Assembly: GCF_004698125.1 (NCBI RefSeq)
Contig: NZ_SRHV01000005.1
Location: forward strand, 310,001 to 374,000
DNA: 64,000 nucleotides
Direction of reading: 5' to 3'
Origin: Halosimplex halophilum
GTDB lineage: Archaea; Halobacteriota; Halobacteria; Halobacteriales; Haloarculaceae
Part shown: in pieces, positions 8,383-18,162 of the stretch
How positions within the stretch are numbered: position 1 is the stretch's first letter
How the letters are laid out: the number at the start of each line of letters is the position of its first letter
Program-made: the position numbers and the translations under genes
The notes under the pieces: model-generated
Told to the model about the DNA's origin: nothing
The model's database searches: none
The model's input: the letters and a program-made list of their open reading frames with translations, nothing else

Positions 8383-8598
8383 GTGCTTCGACCAGCAGCG
8401 AGCGACGCGCGCGGTGTGGTGTCGGTCCACGACGCGGTTCTGGCGCTGATCCCGGCGCTGCTCGCGCTCGCGGCGCTCGCCGGCGTCGTGCTGTCGTGGT
8501 CGTGGGGGACCGCGATGGCCGTGGGGAGCGTCCCGGCCAGCGGGACCATCGGCTACGCGCTGTTCTACAACCCGCCAGAAGCGGCCGTCGAGAACTGA
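8383..8598 (+). CDS. Small membrane protein
   Basis: A 71-residue protein of unknown function. After about 16 polar residues it has a long hydrophobic segment (VLALIPALLALAALAGVVLS) and a second weaker one (GTAMAVGSVPASGTIGYALF), so it probably spans the membrane twice. It starts at GTG 8383, matched to a TATA-like box 27 bases upstream. It ends 13 bases before the convergent gene at 8612-8965. Small two-helix proteins with this pattern are common in haloarchaeal genomes, but no role is known to me. Confidence 0.6.
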   Translation: MLRPAASDARGVVSVHDAVLALIPALLALAALAGVVLSWSWGTAMAVGSVPASGTIGYALFYNPPEAAVEN

Positions 8599-8611
8599 CT
8601 GGGGCCCTCCG

Positions 8612-8965
8612 CTATCGCGCGGCCGGGCTGTCGTTGTTGGAGAGGGCCTGTTTGACCTGGAGGGCGGCGCTGGCGGCCAGCCCCTGTGCGAGGTCGGCCT
8701 GTTCGTCTTCGTCGATCGTGGCGTCGGCGTCCTCGGGGGTGTACCCGGCCGAGACGACGGGGCCGACGGGCGGGCGGACGGCGACGGTGGCCTCGGGGCC
8801 GTCGGAGCCGGCCGTCAGGTCCGACCCGACGACGAACTCCTCGGGGAGGAGTCTCCGCGTCTGGTGGGCGACCTGCGAGAGGTCCCGCTCCAGCCGGCGG
8901 CGCTGGTCGGGCGTGAGCGTCTCGGGATCCAACCCGTCGTCGCCGAGCGGCGAGTTTCCGTACAT
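8612..8965 (-). CDS. Conserved haloarchaeal protein, possibly DUF5811
   Basis: A 117-residue soluble protein beginning MYGNSPLGDDGLDPETLTPDQ. It has a helical segment (RRRLERDLSQVAHQTRRLLPEEF), then a beta-like core with the striking phrase VAVRPPVGPVVSAGYTPEDAD, an acidic stretch (TIDEDEQ) and a C-terminal helix (LAASAALQVKQAL). I associate this pattern with a small haloarchaea-restricted family (DUF5811), but I cannot confirm the match here. No function is known and no catalytic residues stand out. Confidence 0.65.
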   Translation of the reverse strand: MYGNSPLGDDGLDPETLTPDQRRRLERDLSQVAHQTRRLLPEEFVVGSDLTAGSDGPEATVAVRPPVGPVVSAGYTPEDADATIDEDEQADLAQGLAASAALQVKQALSNNDSPAAR

Positions 8966-9082
8966 TGGGCTCTTCCGCGGCCGTATGCGGCCCAGGGTCT
9001 TAACCCCTGGGAGAGGCGTACACCTTGCCGTTCTACACGATCGATCGTGGCCGCGCGGGCCGCGCGCTCCCGCCGTTCGCGG

Positions 9083-9568
9083 TCAGTCGAGCAGCGGTTC
9101 GCTCCCGCCGTAGGCCGCGACGACGACCGCGGTGGCGTGGTCGGCCGGGTCGGCGGGGGTCGACTCGACGACGACCTCCGGTTCCTCGCGGAAGGTCCAC
9201 TCGCGCAGTTCCATCCCGCGGCGCAGGCCCGCCTCGACCGCCTCGGCGACCGCGTCGGGGTCGGTCCCGCTGGCCTCGTAGAACAGCCCGCGGCCGGACT
9301 CGCTGCGGACCCACCCGAGGCCCGCGCAAGCCTCGCCGTCGGCGCCCGGGGGAAGCGTCTCGCGGCCGACGACGGCGTACAGCGCCTCGCCGGCCGGTCC
9401 CAGGTCCGGCGCCGTGCCGACGCGCTCCACCCGGGCCGCCGCGGGGATCACCGAGGAGAGCGTCACGAGATTATAATTGTGGACGCCCGCCTCGGCCAGC
9501 GCCGCGTCGAACGACGACATCGCGGTCGGGCCGGCGGCCGACCCCCACGCGACCCGGATGGTGCTCAT
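9083..9568 (-). CDS. pdaD: Pyruvoyl-dependent arginine decarboxylase
   Basis: This 161-residue enzyme converts arginine to agmatine, the first step of archaeal polyamine synthesis (agmatine also modifies tRNA-Ile2). The self-cleavage site is visible as LSSVIP at residues 37-42; the Ser next to the cut becomes the pyruvoyl cofactor. Other family features are HNYNLVTLSSVIP, EGCAG-like GEACAGLGW and the FYEASG stretch. The length is typical of the family. The start at 9568 (MSTIRVAWG) agrees with homologues. It is a stand-alone gene, divergent from the lipoprotein gene at 9678. Confidence 0.9.
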   Translation of the reverse strand: MSTIRVAWGSAAGPTAMSSFDAALAEAGVHNYNLVTLSSVIPAAARVERVGTAPDLGPAGEALYAVVGRETLPPGADGEACAGLGWVRSESGRGLFYEASGTDPDAVAEAVEAGLRRGMELREWTFREEPEVVVESTPADPADHATAVVVAAYGGSEPLLD

Positions 9569-9647
9569 ACCTCCGCCTCGTCGACTCGCGCGCTAAGGGG
9601 TTTCGCTTCCGGGCGAACGGCACCGCCCACGCCTGTCGGCGAGAAAG

Positions 9648-9653
9648 TATTTA
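9648..9653 (+). promoter_or_regulatory. TATA-like promoter for 9678-10256
   Basis: The box tattta is centred about 27 bases before the GTG at 9678, which supports a leaderless transcript and that start codon. Confidence 0.5.
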
Positions 9654-9677
9654 CCGGCGGGCGCGCCCGTCTGTCCC

Positions 9678-10256
9678 GTGACGCCGACACGCCGCTCGGT
9701 CCTCAGGACGGTCGGTACGGCGAGTGCGCTCGCGCTGGCCGGCTGTCAGACGGGAGGCCCAAGCGACTCGGGCACCGACAGCGCGCCGCCGCGGGCGCCG
9801 ACCGATTCACCGACGCCGGAGCCGACGCCGTCGGAGACGCCAGAACTACCCGCTCGGCGGGCGCTCCCGGAAGCGGGCGATGATTGGGAACTCATCGGGA
9901 TCGACCGGATCAGCGCGACGAACCTCGGCGGGAAGGCCGGCTTCACCGGCGGGTACCGGGATCCGGAGGGTACTCGCTTTCGCGTCGTCGCCCTGGAGAT
10001 GAGCGAGGGGTACGACGCCGCCGACAAGGCCGAGCGGTGGGCCTGCATCGGCTGGGACATGGCGGTCGCCTACGAGGGCTTCGCGCTCGCCGCCGGGACC
10101 GGGACCGAGCAGCGGAACTACACGCCGGAGACGCCACCGAACATGGACCGGACGGCGATCCCCGGCAGCGCGGACCGGTCCCGGGAACTGCTCACGCGGT
10201 CGCCGCTGCTCTCCGCGGAACGCGTCGACGCCAACGAAGTCGCCTGTGAGGAGTGA
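9678..10256 (+). CDS. Secreted lipoprotein of unknown function
   Basis: A 192-residue protein with a twin-arginine-like signal (MTPTRRSVLRTVG), hydrophobic core and lipobox Cys23 (ALAGC). A Pro/Thr/Ser-rich linker covers about residues 27-56. The folded part (about residues 60-192) contains WELIGIDRISATNLGG and FRVVALEMSEGYDAADKAERWACIGWDMAVAYEGFALAAG, which recalls small haloarchaeal periplasm-facing domains, but I cannot name it. Cys residues near 122 and 190 could pair. The GTG start is supported by the TATA-like box at 9648. It is convergent with nadE, with a 16-base gap. Confidence 0.7.
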   Translation: MTPTRRSVLRTVGTASALALAGCQTGGPSDSGTDSAPPRAPTDSPTPEPTPSETPELPARRALPEAGDDWELIGIDRISATNLGGKAGFTGGYRDPEGTRFRVVALEMSEGYDAADKAERWACIGWDMAVAYEGFALAAGTGTEQRNYTPETPPNMDRTAIPGSADRSRELLTRSPLLSAERVDANEVACEE

Positions 10257-10272
10257 GCGGCTCGCCGACCCC

Positions 10273-11181
10273 TCACAGTCCGTTCGCCATCGGCGCGAGG
10301 TGCAGCGGGTGGGAGCCGCCCGACCCGTCCCCGCGGTCGTCGATGCCGGGCGTGGGCGGCACCGCGCGCTTGTGGAGCGAGTCGACATACATCCGTGCGA
10401 CGGTCTCGGCGGTCTCCGGGCTCACGTCCAGATCGTCGATAACGTCCTCGACGCGCTCGCTGCGGTCGACGACCCGCCGGAGCACGGGGTCGATCTCCGA
10501 GTAGCGAGCGCCGAGGTCCCCGGCGTCGGTCTGACCGGCCCACAGGTCCGCGGTCGGCTCCTTGGCGACGATCCGCCGCGGGACGCCGACCTGCTGGGCG
10601 AGCGCCTGTACCTCCGTCTTGTAGAGGTCACCGAGCGGGAACAGGTCGGCGCCGCCGTCGCCGTACTTCGTGAAATAGCCCAGCAGTAGTTCCGAGCGGT
10701 TCGCCGTCCCGCAGACGAGATACGACCGCGCGTTGGCCGCGTAGTACAGCGCGCACATCCGCAGGCGCGCGGTGAGGTTCCCGATGGCCCGCCGGCCCCC
10801 GTCCGGCGCGACCTCGGGCGCGACGTGGTCCTCGAACAGGTCGAGTAGCGGCCGCAGGTCGACCTCGCGGAACTCGATGCCCAGCCCCTCGGCCATGGTC
10901 TGTGCCTCCTGGGCGTTGTCCTCGTCGGTGTGGGCGGGCAGTCCCAGCCCCAGCACGCGGTCGCTTCCGAGCGCCTGGACGGCCAGGTTCGCCGTCAGTG
11001 TCGAGTCGACCCCGCCGCTCAGCCCGACGACGACGCCCCGCGCACCCGCCGCGGTCACTCTGTCCTTGATGAACGCCACCGCCTCCTCCCGGACCGCCGC
11101 CAGGTCGTCGCGGTCTGTCAGGAAGCCCGGACCGTCAGTCCGGACCGACGTTACCCCCTCGTCGGCGTCACTGGATACCAT
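10273..11181 (-). CDS. nadE: NAD+ synthase, ammonia-dependent type
   Basis: This 302-residue ATP-pyrophosphatase amidates deamido-NAD+ in the last step of NAD+ synthesis. The P-loop GLSGGVDSTLTANLAV lies near residues 50-65. Further family motifs are GLGLPAH, RLRMCALYYAANA, GTANRSELLLGYFTKYGDGGADLFPLGDLYKTEV and KEPTADLWAGQTD. There is no N-terminal glutaminase domain, so ammonia is the expected donor. The start at ATG 11181 is chosen because the open frame beyond it crosses an AT-rich promoter-like stretch (11200-11260). It is divergent from a methyltransferase gene. Confidence 0.93.
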   Translation of the reverse strand: MVSSDADEGVTSVRTDGPGFLTDRDDLAAVREEAVAFIKDRVTAAGARGVVVGLSGGVDSTLTANLAVQALGSDRVLGLGLPAHTDEDNAQEAQTMAEGLGIEFREVDLRPLLDLFEDHVAPEVAPDGGRRAIGNLTARLRMCALYYAANARSYLVCGTANRSELLLGYFTKYGDGGADLFPLGDLYKTEVQALAQQVGVPRRIVAKEPTADLWAGQTDAGDLGARYSEIDPVLRRVVDRSERVEDVIDDLDVSPETAETVARMYVDSLHKRAVPPTPGIDDRGDGSGGSHPLHLAPMANGL

Positions 11182-11347
11182 GTGTTCGGTCACCGTAATA
11201 CGTTTTCTCTGGTCGAACGTCTCGTATTTAGTTTTGATCCTTAAACAAGTTCTAAGGATCGGCCTAAACAGTGATCGGAAGCGTTCGAGTAAGTCGGTGG
11301 TCGCGGGGCCGCCGGATATTTCGTCTGGGGAGTACAGCGACGCACAC

Positions 11348-11983
11348 ATGGCCGGGGATCGGTGGAACGAGTTCTACGCCGGCGGCGAGTACGAGCGGTG
11401 CGCGTACCTCGCGGGGGAGGAGATGGACGAGTACGTCGACCGGTTCCTCGACGGATCGGGAGCGGACCCCGAGTCGTTCGCCTCGGTCGGGTGCGGCCCG
11501 GCGGTCACCGAGTTCGCGCTCGCCGAGCGCCATCCCGACATCGAATTCTACTGCTGTGACCTTTCGGAGGACGTGATCCGGGACGACCGCGAGGTGGCCG
11601 ACCGACGCGACCTACCGAACATCTCCTTTCACGTCCGTTCGCTGCCGGACCTCGACCTGGGTCGGGAGTTCGACATCGTGTACTGCATGGCGACGCTGTA
11701 CTTCGTCGAAGCCATCGAGGACGCTATCGAGGCGCTCTACGACCACGTGAAACCCGGCGGCTACCTGATCTTCAACTATCCGAACGAGGCGACCCGGGAG
11801 TGGCTGCGGGACGAACCCGAGGGGAAGCGGGAGTTTTTCGCGCCCGTCGCCGCGGGAGCGAACCTGCTCACTCGGGAGGCGATCGAACAACTGCTCGGCA
11901 CGGATGTCGACGATTACTGGGAGTTCGTCGGGGCGGCCGAGTTACAATCCGGGGATAGTCCTGCGGTCTTCGTGCAACGATAG
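11348..11983 (+). CDS. Class I SAM-dependent methyltransferase
   Basis: A 211-residue protein with a Rossmann-like methyltransferase core. Motif I is read as FASVGCGPAVTEFALAERHPD (SAM-binding glycine loop), followed by EFYCCDLSEDVI (motif II acidic residue) and FDIVYCMATLYFVEAIEDAI, then the typical HVKPGGYLIFNYP motif. The substrate is unknown; the fold fits small-molecule methyltransferases of the UbiE/Methyltransf_11 kind. The ATG at 11348 follows an AT-rich, nadE-facing promoter region. A repeat-rich spacer follows the gene. Confidence 0.82.
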   Translation: MAGDRWNEFYAGGEYERCAYLAGEEMDEYVDRFLDGSGADPESFASVGCGPAVTEFALAERHPDIEFYCCDLSEDVIRDDREVADRRDLPNISFHVRSLPDLDLGREFDIVYCMATLYFVEAIEDAIEALYDHVKPGGYLIFNYPNEATREWLRDEPEGKREFFAPVAAGANLLTREAIEQLLGTDVDDYWEFVGAAELQSGDSPAVFVQR

Positions 11984-12206
11984 CTCGTCAGACTGTATCG
12001 AGCATCCGCGCCGCAGGCGCGGTCCGCCGTCAGAGCAAGCTCTGACGAGCCTGCGGTCGTTCGCGGTGCTCACTCCCGCAGACACCGGACGCAAGCGAGC
12101 GAAGCGAGCGCGCCGTCCGGCCTTTTTCCCCAAGTTTTTGCGACGGAGGATCCCCGCAGCGAGGCCGAAGGCCGAGCGAGGAGCTCTCCGTCGCAAAAAG
12201 TGGGCC
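11984..12206. repeat. Intergenic palindrome cluster between convergent genes
   Basis: This spacer between the methyltransferase and PAN genes contains a perfect 14-base inverted repeat: tttttgcgacggag (12135-12148) and ctccgtcgcaaaaa (12186-12199), enclosing 37 bases that themselves contain ggccgaaggcc. Further upstream are a palindrome cagagcaagctctg (about 12035-12048) and the run gcaagcgagcgaagcgagcgc. Because the flanking genes are convergent, the large hairpin could act as a 3' end for both. Similar GC-rich palindromic spacers occur in other haloarchaea as far as I recall. Confidence 0.6.
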
Positions 12207-13427
<1,221 letters not shown>

Positions 13428-13620
13428 CGGGTTAGTGGGTGGTAACGAGCGAAAGAAAAAGTGCCTTTGGGTGTCCCGGCTCGCGTTCGCGCCCGTTCCG
13501 TCGGCCACTCGTGTCGTCGAGCGGTCGTTCTGGCCGGGATCCGCGGTCGCTCCCGGTCGGCCCCGTCGCCTGCCGGCGCAATGGAGAAGGCTTATCGGCC
13601 GGCGTCGCACACCGACGGGC

Positions 13621-14475
13621 ATGGTCGAGTTCGTAGTACCGGAACCCGATTACGACCGGTACTCAAACCGTCAGCTGGCGGCCGTCCCGCTGGCCGTGCT
13701 GGCGATCGCGTTGCTGGTCCTCGCGGGGTGGTACCTGATGACCGGGGCGCCGGTCACACCGGGGATCGCCTTCACCGGCGGGACCGAGGTTCAGATAGCG
13801 ACAGACGACTCGCGCGCGCAGGTCAGGCAGACGCTCGACTTCGCCGAGAGCGTCCAGCCGATCGCCGGCTCGAACGAGTTCATCGTCGCGACGCAGTCGA
13901 CCGACACCGACGCCATCCGTTCGGGCGTCCAGTCGGCCGACTACGAGATCGTCTCCATCCAGTCGCGCTCGGCGAGCTTCGGCGCCGACGCCCAGCGGCT
14001 CGCGCTGATCGGCGTCGCCGTCGCCTTCGTCGGGATGAGCCTGCTCGTGTTCGCCCTCTTCCGGACGTTCGTGCCCTCCATCGCGGTCGTCGTCTCGGCG
14101 TTCTCGGACATCATCATCCCGCTCGCGCTGATGAACGTCTTCCAGATCAAGCTCTCGCTGGGGTCGGTGGCGGCGCTGCTGATGCTGATCGGGTACTCCG
14201 TCGACTCGGACATCCTGCTGAACAACCACATCCTCCGGCGGCGCGGGAGCTTCTACGAGAGCACCTACCGCGCGATGCAGACCGGTGTGACGATGACCGT
14301 CACGTCCATCTCGGCGATGGTCGTCATGTGGATCGTCTCGTCGCTGTTCGGCATCCCGCTGTTGCCGGATCTCGCGATCGTGCTCGTGTTCGGACTGACC
14401 GCAGACCTGCTCAACACCTACATGCTGAACCTGAGCCTGCTCCGCTGGTACAAGTACGAGGGGGTGGCCCGATGA
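13621..14475 (+). CDS. secF: Protein-export membrane protein SecF
   Basis: This 284-residue membrane protein has six hydrophobic segments and an external loop between the first two. It forms the SecDF accessory complex of the Sec translocase, which is thought to aid protein release using an ion gradient. Family signatures are GIAFTGGTEVQI in the loop, SASFGADAQRLALIGVAVAF, the TM4-5 region FSDIIIPLALMNVFQIKLSLGSVAALLMLIGYSVDSDILLNN cut here as YSVDSDILLNN, and the end VFGLTADLLNTYMLNLSLL. The ATG at 13621 follows directly on the divergent PAN promoter. A 20-codon frame bridges it to secD. Confidence 0.93.
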   Translation: MVEFVVPEPDYDRYSNRQLAAVPLAVLAIALLVLAGWYLMTGAPVTPGIAFTGGTEVQIATDDSRAQVRQTLDFAESVQPIAGSNEFIVATQSTDTDAIRSGVQSADYEIVSIQSRSASFGADAQRLALIGVAVAFVGMSLLVFALFRTFVPSIAVVVSAFSDIIIPLALMNVFQIKLSLGSVAALLMLIGYSVDSDILLNNHILRRRGSFYESTYRAMQTGVTMTVTSISAMVVMWIVSSLFGIPLLPDLAIVLVFGLTADLLNTYMLNLSLLRWYKYEGVAR

Positions 14476-14534
14476 ACGCCGTCACACGCAGGGCGCGTGA
14501 CGAGCTCGCGCGAACCCAGGGGGGATTCGCGTGA
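14472..14534 (+). CDS. Possible bridging micro-ORF between secF and secD
   Basis: A 20-codon frame (MNAVTRRARDELARTQGGFA) fits exactly between the two genes. Its ATG overlaps the secF stop (ATGA) and its stop overlaps the secD GTG (GTGA). It could be a coupling peptide that carries ribosomes from secF to secD, or a chance frame. Coding is not shown by composition at this length. Confidence 0.3.
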   Translation: MNAVTRRARDELARTQGGFA

Positions 14535-16126
14535 ACCTCCGCGAGAACTGGCGGATCGTCATGCTGGTCGTGTTCGTCCTCGCGTCGACGTTCGCGCTGT
14601 TCGGGCCGGCCGGCGCGATCGACGCCGGCGCGAACAACAGCTCCGCCTACAGTTCGGCGGACGGGCCGACGAACCTCAAGTTCGGCCTCGAACTGGCGGG
14701 CGGGTCGCGCATCCGCGCGCCGCTGGTCGGGACGACCGCCGAGAACCTCGACATCGGACAGGACGACCAAGCGAGCGTCCGCCAGACCGTCGCCGCCCAG
14801 CTGGACGTCTCGACCGGCGACGTGTCCGTCGTGTCGAACACCGGCAACGGCGACGCCGTCGAGGTGCTCGTCGAGAACGTCAGCGAGCAGCGGTTCCGCG
14901 ACGCGCTCGCGGAGGCGGGGCTCGACGCCGACGCGGCGACGATACGCGACGGCGTGACCGCACAGACCCGCCAGCAGACCGTCGAGACGATCACCGCGAA
15001 GATCAACCGCGGCGGCCTGAGCGGCGGGCAGGTGGCCACCCAGCGCTCGGCGACGGGCGAACAGTACGTCGTCGTCGACGTGCCCAACGCCAACACGACC
15101 GAGGTGCTCAACCTCATCGGCGACGAGGGCGAGGTCAGCATCGTCGCGCACTACCCCGTCGAGTCCGGCAACGGCACCGCCTACCGCAACCAGACGGTGC
15201 TGACGAACGACCAGCTCGAACAGTCCCAGGTCGGCGTCGCCGAGACCTCCGAGAGCGGCGAGCCGTTCGTCCCGATCACGCTGACCGAGGACGCCGCACA
15301 GAGCTACGCCGGCGACCTCGTCGACCTCGGGTTCACGTCGAGTCAGGCGACCAGCCCGTCGAGCTGTCGCTGGCGGGAGAACCCCCAGGACGCGGGCTGG
15401 TGTCTGTACACGGTCGTCGACGGCGAGGTCGTCTACGCCGCGTTCATGAGCGACGGGCTCGCCCAGTCGATCGAATCGGGCGAGTTCGAGAAGGCGCCGA
15501 CCTTCCGGATGTTGACCACCTCGACCGACGAGGCCCAGCGCCTGCAGGTCAACCTCCGGGCGGGCGCGCTGCCGACGCGGCTGGCCGTCGAGGACGGGAC
15601 CGTCCTGTTCCTCCAGCAGAGCCTCGGTGACCGCTTCAAGTGGCAGGCGCTGCTGACGGGCCTGATCGCGTGGCTCGCCGTCAGCGGGATGGTCTTCCTG
15701 CGCTACCGGAACCCCCGCGTCGCCCTCCCGATGCTGGCGACCGCCGCCGCCGAGGTGTACCTGCTGCTCGGGTTCGCCGCGGCCATCGGCCTCCCCCTCA
15801 ATCTCTCGTACATCGCCGGGTTCATCGCCGTCATCGGGACCGGGGTCGACGACCTGCTGATCATCGCCGACGAGATCCTCAACGAGGGTGAGATCGCGAC
15901 CGGTAGGGTGTTCCAGAACCGCTTCCGCAAGGCGTTCTGGGTCATCGGCGCCGCCGCCGTGACGACCATCATCGCCATGAGCCCGCTCGCCTTCCTCTCG
16001 CTGGGCGACCTGCAGGGCTTCGCCATCGTCACCATCGTCGGCGTCCTCATCGGCGTGCTCGTCACCCGCCCGGCCTACGGTGACGTGCTCCGGAACCTGA
16101 TGCTCAGCGAGGAACAGCGCGAGTAG
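14531..16126 (+). CDS. secD: Protein-export membrane protein SecD
   Basis: This 531-residue partner of SecF has an N-terminal membrane anchor (residues about 7-27), a large external domain (about 30-360) and five further hydrophobic segments. Signatures are FGLELAGGSRIRAPL (the D1-type LGLDLxGG motif), the conserved end of the external domain LRAGALPTRL and the membrane part IAGFIAVIGTGVDDLLIIADEIL. It starts at GTG 14531, which overlaps the stop of a 20-codon micro-ORF; MNLRENWRIVMLVVF is the expected SecD beginning. The pair secF-secD in this order is common in haloarchaea. Confidence 0.93.
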   Translation: MNLRENWRIVMLVVFVLASTFALFGPAGAIDAGANNSSAYSSADGPTNLKFGLELAGGSRIRAPLVGTTAENLDIGQDDQASVRQTVAAQLDVSTGDVSVVSNTGNGDAVEVLVENVSEQRFRDALAEAGLDADAATIRDGVTAQTRQQTVETITAKINRGGLSGGQVATQRSATGEQYVVVDVPNANTTEVLNLIGDEGEVSIVAHYPVESGNGTAYRNQTVLTNDQLEQSQVGVAETSESGEPFVPITLTEDAAQSYAGDLVDLGFTSSQATSPSSCRWRENPQDAGWCLYTVVDGEVVYAAFMSDGLAQSIESGEFEKAPTFRMLTTSTDEAQRLQVNLRAGALPTRLAVEDGTVLFLQQSLGDRFKWQALLTGLIAWLAVSGMVFLRYRNPRVALPMLATAAAEVYLLLGFAAAIGLPLNLSYIAGFIAVIGTGVDDLLIIADEILNEGEIATGRVFQNRFRKAFWVIGAAAVTTIIAMSPLAFLSLGDLQGFAIVTIVGVLIGVLVTRPAYGDVLRNLMLSEEQRE

Positions 16127-16163
16127 GGACCCCTCGCCGGATCCCTCGGCTACCGAGCCCCGT

Positions 16164-18056
16164 TCAGCAGTCGGAGCGAGCGGTGCCGGAGGCGTTGTCG
16201 TAGACGTTCGCGTCCGCGATGTCGCTGAAGGTCACGTTCGAGCAGTCGAGGTCGGGGTTGTACGTGCTGATCCCGTGTTTCGCGCTCTCCCGGATCGTCG
16301 CGTCGTGGAGGTCCAGCGCCCAGCCGTCGTTGCCGAACCACCCGACGACGAGACACGCCTTCGTATTGTCGCCCCCGGCGGCTCCGGACCCGCCACCGGC
16401 GTACTCCACGACGACGTTTCGCAGGCGGTTCCGCGAGTTCGAGGTCTGGATGCTGAGTCCGGTCCAGTGGCCCGGCGTCTCCTCGACGCCGGTGAACACG
16501 ACCGGGTCCCCACCGCCGGCGTCCGCGCGGAGGTACCCGTTCTCGACGCGGATCGTCCTGTTCTTCCCGACCGTGAGGGTGGTCCCGGGCTCGATCTCGA
16601 GCGGCGCTCTGACGTGGAGGTTCCGACTCAGCCGGTAGGGGACCTCCAGACTCGCCCAGGTCGCGTCCGTGGTCGTCGACATCTCCGTTCCGTCGTACCC
16701 GACGTAGACGTGGCTCTCGTCGTTCCCGAGGAAGCTGTTCGATCCGGCGACGTGTCGAACGAGGTCCGGGGGGAGTCGCATGGGGCGGTCGTTCGCGCCG
16801 AACTCCGTGTCCTCGACGGCGAAGTCGAACCCGGCAGCGTCGGCGGTCAGACCGCACACCGCGTTGTCGAGGAAGACGCAGCCCTCGACGGTGACCGCGT
16901 CCTGCACGAACAGTCCCGCCTTCGACGCGGGGTTGCCGGTCCACGCGCCGCCGCCGGCGTTCATGATGTGGGCGTGTTTCAACGTGGTCGTCGCGGAGCC
17001 GGCGTCGGCGACGCGGATCCCCTGCCAGGCCCCGGCCCCGCTGTCGACGCCCCGGAACTTGACCATGCCGTTCGACGTTCCCTCGACGGACAGTTCGCCG
17101 CCGTCGACGCTGAGTCCCGTCCCGTCGCGGAACTCGAACTCCACGCTCGCTTCGACGGTCAGCGCGCCGGTGAGCGAGAGGTCCGTCGCCACCTCGTAGG
17201 GCTCGCCGGTGTCCACGCAGGTCTGGTCCGTCGAGATCTCGGCCCCCGTCCCCGTCGAATCGAGGCGTATCCTGTCGGTGTCGTTCCCGGTGACGAGCAC
17301 GTCCGAGGCGAACGACCCGAGGTGATCCGGGTGGACGCGGACGGGCAGGGGGTTCGACTCGAAGGTGCTGTTCGCGACCGAGAGCACCGAACTGCGCTCC
17401 CTGGCCACGAGCCCGGCGCTGTCGGACGCTCGCACGGTCGCCTCCGAGAGCGCCACCTCGGCGTCCCGAACGAACAGCGCCGCCGCCGACGCGGCGTCGC
17501 CCGTCCAGGGCTCGCCGCCCGCGTGGGCGACGACCAGCCCGCGGAGATCGTTCCTCCCCGCGCCGGCCCCGCTGGACCCGTCGTCGAAGCGGATCCCCTT
17601 CCAGAACCCCCGCTCGGCTCGCCGCCCTCTGAGCACCACCGGATCGCTTCCGCTGGCGTCGGTCTCGAGCCGCGGCGGGTCCGCTCCGTCGTCGGTGGCG
17701 ACGAACTCCAGGCCGGCGCCGGCGGCGAACTCGACGACGGCACCGGCCTCGAGCGTGAGCGTCCCCTCGTCGATACGGTGGAGCGAGTCGACCCGATAAC
17801 ACCCCGGCCCGACCGTCGCGCCACCGTTGAGGTCGCTCCGGGCGAGCGTCGTGTACCTGGAACAGTTCGCCGGGACCGGCGTGCCCGTCGGTTCGTCCGT
17901 GGTCCCGAAGTCGTCCTCGCAGCCTGCCAGCCCGGCCGCCCCGACGGTCGCGCCGAGCGTCCGCAACAACTGCCGCCGATCTGTCGCGCCGAGTGCTCCG
18001 TCCGCGATACGCGCTCCGCGTTCGTCCCGACTCGCCGCCCCCGTGCGTTCGCTCAT
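16164..18056 (-). CDS. Lipoprotein with three beta-helix-like modules
   Basis: A 630-residue secreted protein. Residues 27-46 form a signal (DRRQLLRTLG, then AGLAGC with lipobox Cys46). The rest reads as three related modules of about 160-190 residues, starting near 86, 285 and 473. Each repeats the order: a line like PYEVATDLSLTGALTVE, then a gain-of-glycine stretch (GAGLEF, GTGLSV), then PVVLRG/MVKFRG/PVVFTG, then G-W-x-G-[IL], then an AGG-containing line. This is typical of parallel right-handed beta-helix or adhesin-like proteins. The function is unknown; surface binding is the most likely role. ATG 18056 is placed by the TATA-like box at 18075-18084. Confidence 0.78.
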   Translation of the reverse strand: MSERTGAASRDERGARIADGALGATDRRQLLRTLGATVGAAGLAGCEDDFGTTDEPTGTPVPANCSRYTTLARSDLNGGATVGPGCYRVDSLHRIDEGTLTLEAGAVVEFAAGAGLEFVATDDGADPPRLETDASGSDPVVLRGRRAERGFWKGIRFDDGSSGAGAGRNDLRGLVVAHAGGEPWTGDAASAAALFVRDAEVALSEATVRASDSAGLVARERSSVLSVANSTFESNPLPVRVHPDHLGSFASDVLVTGNDTDRIRLDSTGTGAEISTDQTCVDTGEPYEVATDLSLTGALTVEASVEFEFRDGTGLSVDGGELSVEGTSNGMVKFRGVDSGAGAWQGIRVADAGSATTTLKHAHIMNAGGGAWTGNPASKAGLFVQDAVTVEGCVFLDNAVCGLTADAAGFDFAVEDTEFGANDRPMRLPPDLVRHVAGSNSFLGNDESHVYVGYDGTEMSTTTDATWASLEVPYRLSRNLHVRAPLEIEPGTTLTVGKNRTIRVENGYLRADAGGGDPVVFTGVEETPGHWTGLSIQTSNSRNRLRNVVVEYAGGGSGAAGGDNTKACLVVGWFGNDGWALDLHDATIRESAKHGISTYNPDLDCSNVTFSDIADANVYDNASGTARSDC

Positions 18057-18074
18057 GCAAATTGATGAGAACGA

Positions 18075-18084
18075 GATATAATAA
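18075..18084 (-). promoter_or_regulatory. TATA-like promoter for 16164-18056
   Basis: The plus-strand run gatataataa reads ttattatatc on the coding strand. It lies about 25-28 bases before ATG 18056 and so supports that start over an upstream in-frame ATG at 18092. Confidence 0.5.
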
Positions 18085-18162
18085 GTTGACATGATCGTTC
18101 GAGTGAACTTACGAACTCGTAAGTGGTCGTCGGTCCACTGCCGCTCCGATGGACTGCCGGTC

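Noticed and set aside
8089-8430. N-terminal extension of the uncharacterised gene at 7555
   Set aside because: The extension would cross a TATA-like box placed exactly for the ATG at 8088 and has a different, Cys/Arg-richer composition.
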